Position numbers and translations under genes: made by a program. The notes under the pieces were generated by a model. It saw nothing but the letters and a program-made list of their open reading frames with translations. It had not been told where the DNA came from and did no database searches. Positions 4,978 through 5,969 of a stretch of DNA of 5,969 nucleotides are shown piece by piece. Position 1 is the first letter of the stretch; each line of letters begins with the position of its first letter. The stretch is from CAZVXI01 sp964631295 (GTDB taxonomy: Bacteria > Planctomycetota > Phycisphaerae > Phycisphaerales > SM1A02), in assembly GCA_964631295.1 (NCBI GenBank), contig CAZVXI010000186.1:1-5969 (forward strand), given 5' to 3'.

Positions 4978-5969
4978 ATGACTTCTTCAATGACGACAAC
5001 CGACTTTGAGCCAACACTCGACTTTGCAATTCACATGGACGAGTGCGATGCGCTCGCACATTTTCGCGACCGGTTCCACATCCCGAAACAATCAAACGGA
5101 GACCCTGCGCGATACTTCTGCGGGAACTCGCTCGGGCTGCAGCCGAAGTCGGCACGGACACTGATCGAGCAGGAACTCGACGGCTGGGCACAGTTCGCGG
5201 TCGATGCCCATCACAAGGGATCTCACCCATGGTTCTGCTATCACGATAACTTCCGCGAGAGCGGCGCACGACTCGTCGGAGCGCGACCATGCGAAGTCGT
5301 GATGATGAACGCACTGACTGTCAACCTGCACCTGATGATGGTGACGTTCTTCCAACCGACGGCTGGCCGCGACTGCATCCTCATGGAAGCCGGCGCGTTC
5401 CCATCCGACGTGTACGCGATTCAGACACACCTGCGCACGCGCGGCCTTGATCCTGCATCGCACATCATCGAAATTTCGCCTCATGATGGCGCGCACTCGA
5501 TCATGCTGGATCAGATTGAAGATGCGCTCGCACGCGATGGCGATCGCATCGGACTGATTCTGATGGGCGGCGTGAACTACTACACCGGCCAGGTACTGCC
5601 GATGCAGCAGATCACCGAAGCAGGGCATCGGCATGGGTGCATTGTCGGGTTCGATCTCGCACATGCTGCGGGTAACGTGCCGATGCTCCTGCATGACTGG
5701 AACGTCGACTTCGCCTGCTGGTGTTCGTACAAGTACCTCAATGCTGGTCCGGGCGCGGTGGCGGGCTGCTTCATCCACGAGAAACATGCAACCGATGCTG
5801 ACCTGCCACGCTTCGGCGGCTGGTGGGGCAATGATCCTGCAACGCGATTCCAGATGCACACCGAGCGACAGTTCATTGCCAAGCCCGATGCGGACGGCTG
5901 GCAACTGTCCAATCCACCCATACTCGCGATGACTCCGCTGCGCGCCTCGCTGGAGGTTTTTGATGAAGC
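4978..5969 (+). CDS. kynU: Kynureninase, 3'-truncated by the window
   Basis: A cytosolic PLP enzyme that cleaves L-kynurenine or 3-hydroxykynurenine to anthranilate or 3-hydroxyanthranilate plus alanine. The window holds 330 residues of the roughly 410-430 usual; the frame is open to the right edge. Strongly conserved blocks appear in order: YFCGNSLGLQPK (46-57), MNALTVNLHLMM (110-121), AFPSDVYA (140-147), YYTGQVLPM (201-209), GFDLAHAAGN (224-233), FACWCSYKYLNAGPG (245-259) and LSNPPIL (310-316). Lys252 should bind PLP, with Asp226, His229 and Tyr251 matching human Asp250, His253 and Tyr275. His78, Ser311 and Asn312 match the human residues linked to 3-hydroxykynurenine preference. The start at 4978 begins 36 bp after nbaD with no evident Shine-Dalgarno site; Met5 at 4990 is an alternative. 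It supplies the NbaC substrate. Confidence 0.96.
   Translation, partial: MTSSMTTTDFEPTLDFAIHMDECDALAHFRDRFHIPKQSNGDPARYFCGNSLGLQPKSARTLIEQELDGWAQFAVDAHHKGSHPWFCYHDNFRESGARLVGARPCEVVMMNALTVNLHLMMVTFFQPTAGRDCILMEAGAFPSDVYAIQTHLRTRGLDPASHIIEISPHDGAHSIMLDQIEDALARDGDRIGLILMGGVNYYTGQVLPMQQITEAGHRHGCIVGFDLAHAAGNVPMLLHDWNVDFACWCSYKYLNAGPGAVAGCFIHEKHATDADLPRFGGWWGNDPATRFQMHTERQFIAKPDADGWQLSNPPILAMTPLRASLEVFDE

Noticed and set aside
5092..5904. Long minus-strand open frame (270 codons) across kynU
   Set aside because: It is the antisense shadow of a strongly conserved kynureninase; its translation shows no recognisable motif.
1..5969. CRISPR array, insertion sequence, phage or defence genes
   Set aside because: No regularly spaced repeats, transposase, integrase or terminal inverted repeats are seen on either strand.

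Overview
The window reads as a chromosomal fragment of a Planctomycetota bacterium, most likely class Phycisphaerae. This assignment is an inference from gene style. A secreted subtilase ends in paired dockerin-like repeats of the GD-x-DG-V-DLL-WG type, and it is followed by a pseudopilin-like protein with a GFTIIELL leader. Both are typical of that class. The DNA is moderately GC-rich. A run of exactly 100 N marks a scaffold gap, so the source is a draft assembly or metagenome bin.

Layout, all genes on the + strand: (1) positions 2-1909 hold the C-terminal part of a secreted S8 (subtilisin/KP-43-like) serine protease, whose N-terminus lies upstream of the window. (2) Positions 1910-2361 are a 452-bp non-coding stretch. 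It holds several inverted repeats and a consensus -35 box sitting between two arms of a palindrome. (3) Positions 2362-3165 encode a prepilin-like (type II secretion/type IV pilin N-terminal domain) protein interrupted by the N gap. (4) Positions 3198-3231 form a strong GCAA-capped intrinsic terminator, followed by a TATAAT box. (5) A three-gene kynurenine-pathway cluster follows: 3-hydroxyanthranilate 3,4-dioxygenase (nbaC), 2-amino-3-carboxymuconate-6-semialdehyde decarboxylase (nbaD/ACMSD), and kynureninase (kynU), which runs off the right edge.

The last three genes encode consecutive reactions: 3-hydroxykynurenine to 3-hydroxyanthranilate (KynU), to 2-amino-3-carboxymuconate semialdehyde (NbaC), to 2-aminomuconate semialdehyde (NbaD). 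Having the decarboxylase next to the dioxygenase favours tryptophan/kynurenine breakdown over supply of quinolinate for NAD. The kynureninase carries the His/Ser/Asn residues associated with 3-hydroxykynurenine specificity in the human enzyme, which agrees with its neighbours. The protease and pilin-like genes appear unrelated to this pathway and are separated from it by the terminator.

I see no mobile element, CRISPR array, tRNA or rRNA. I did not find a convincing new biological system. The parts most worth a second look are the 2077-2276 region of repeats and hairpins, and the substrate logic of the kynurenine cluster.
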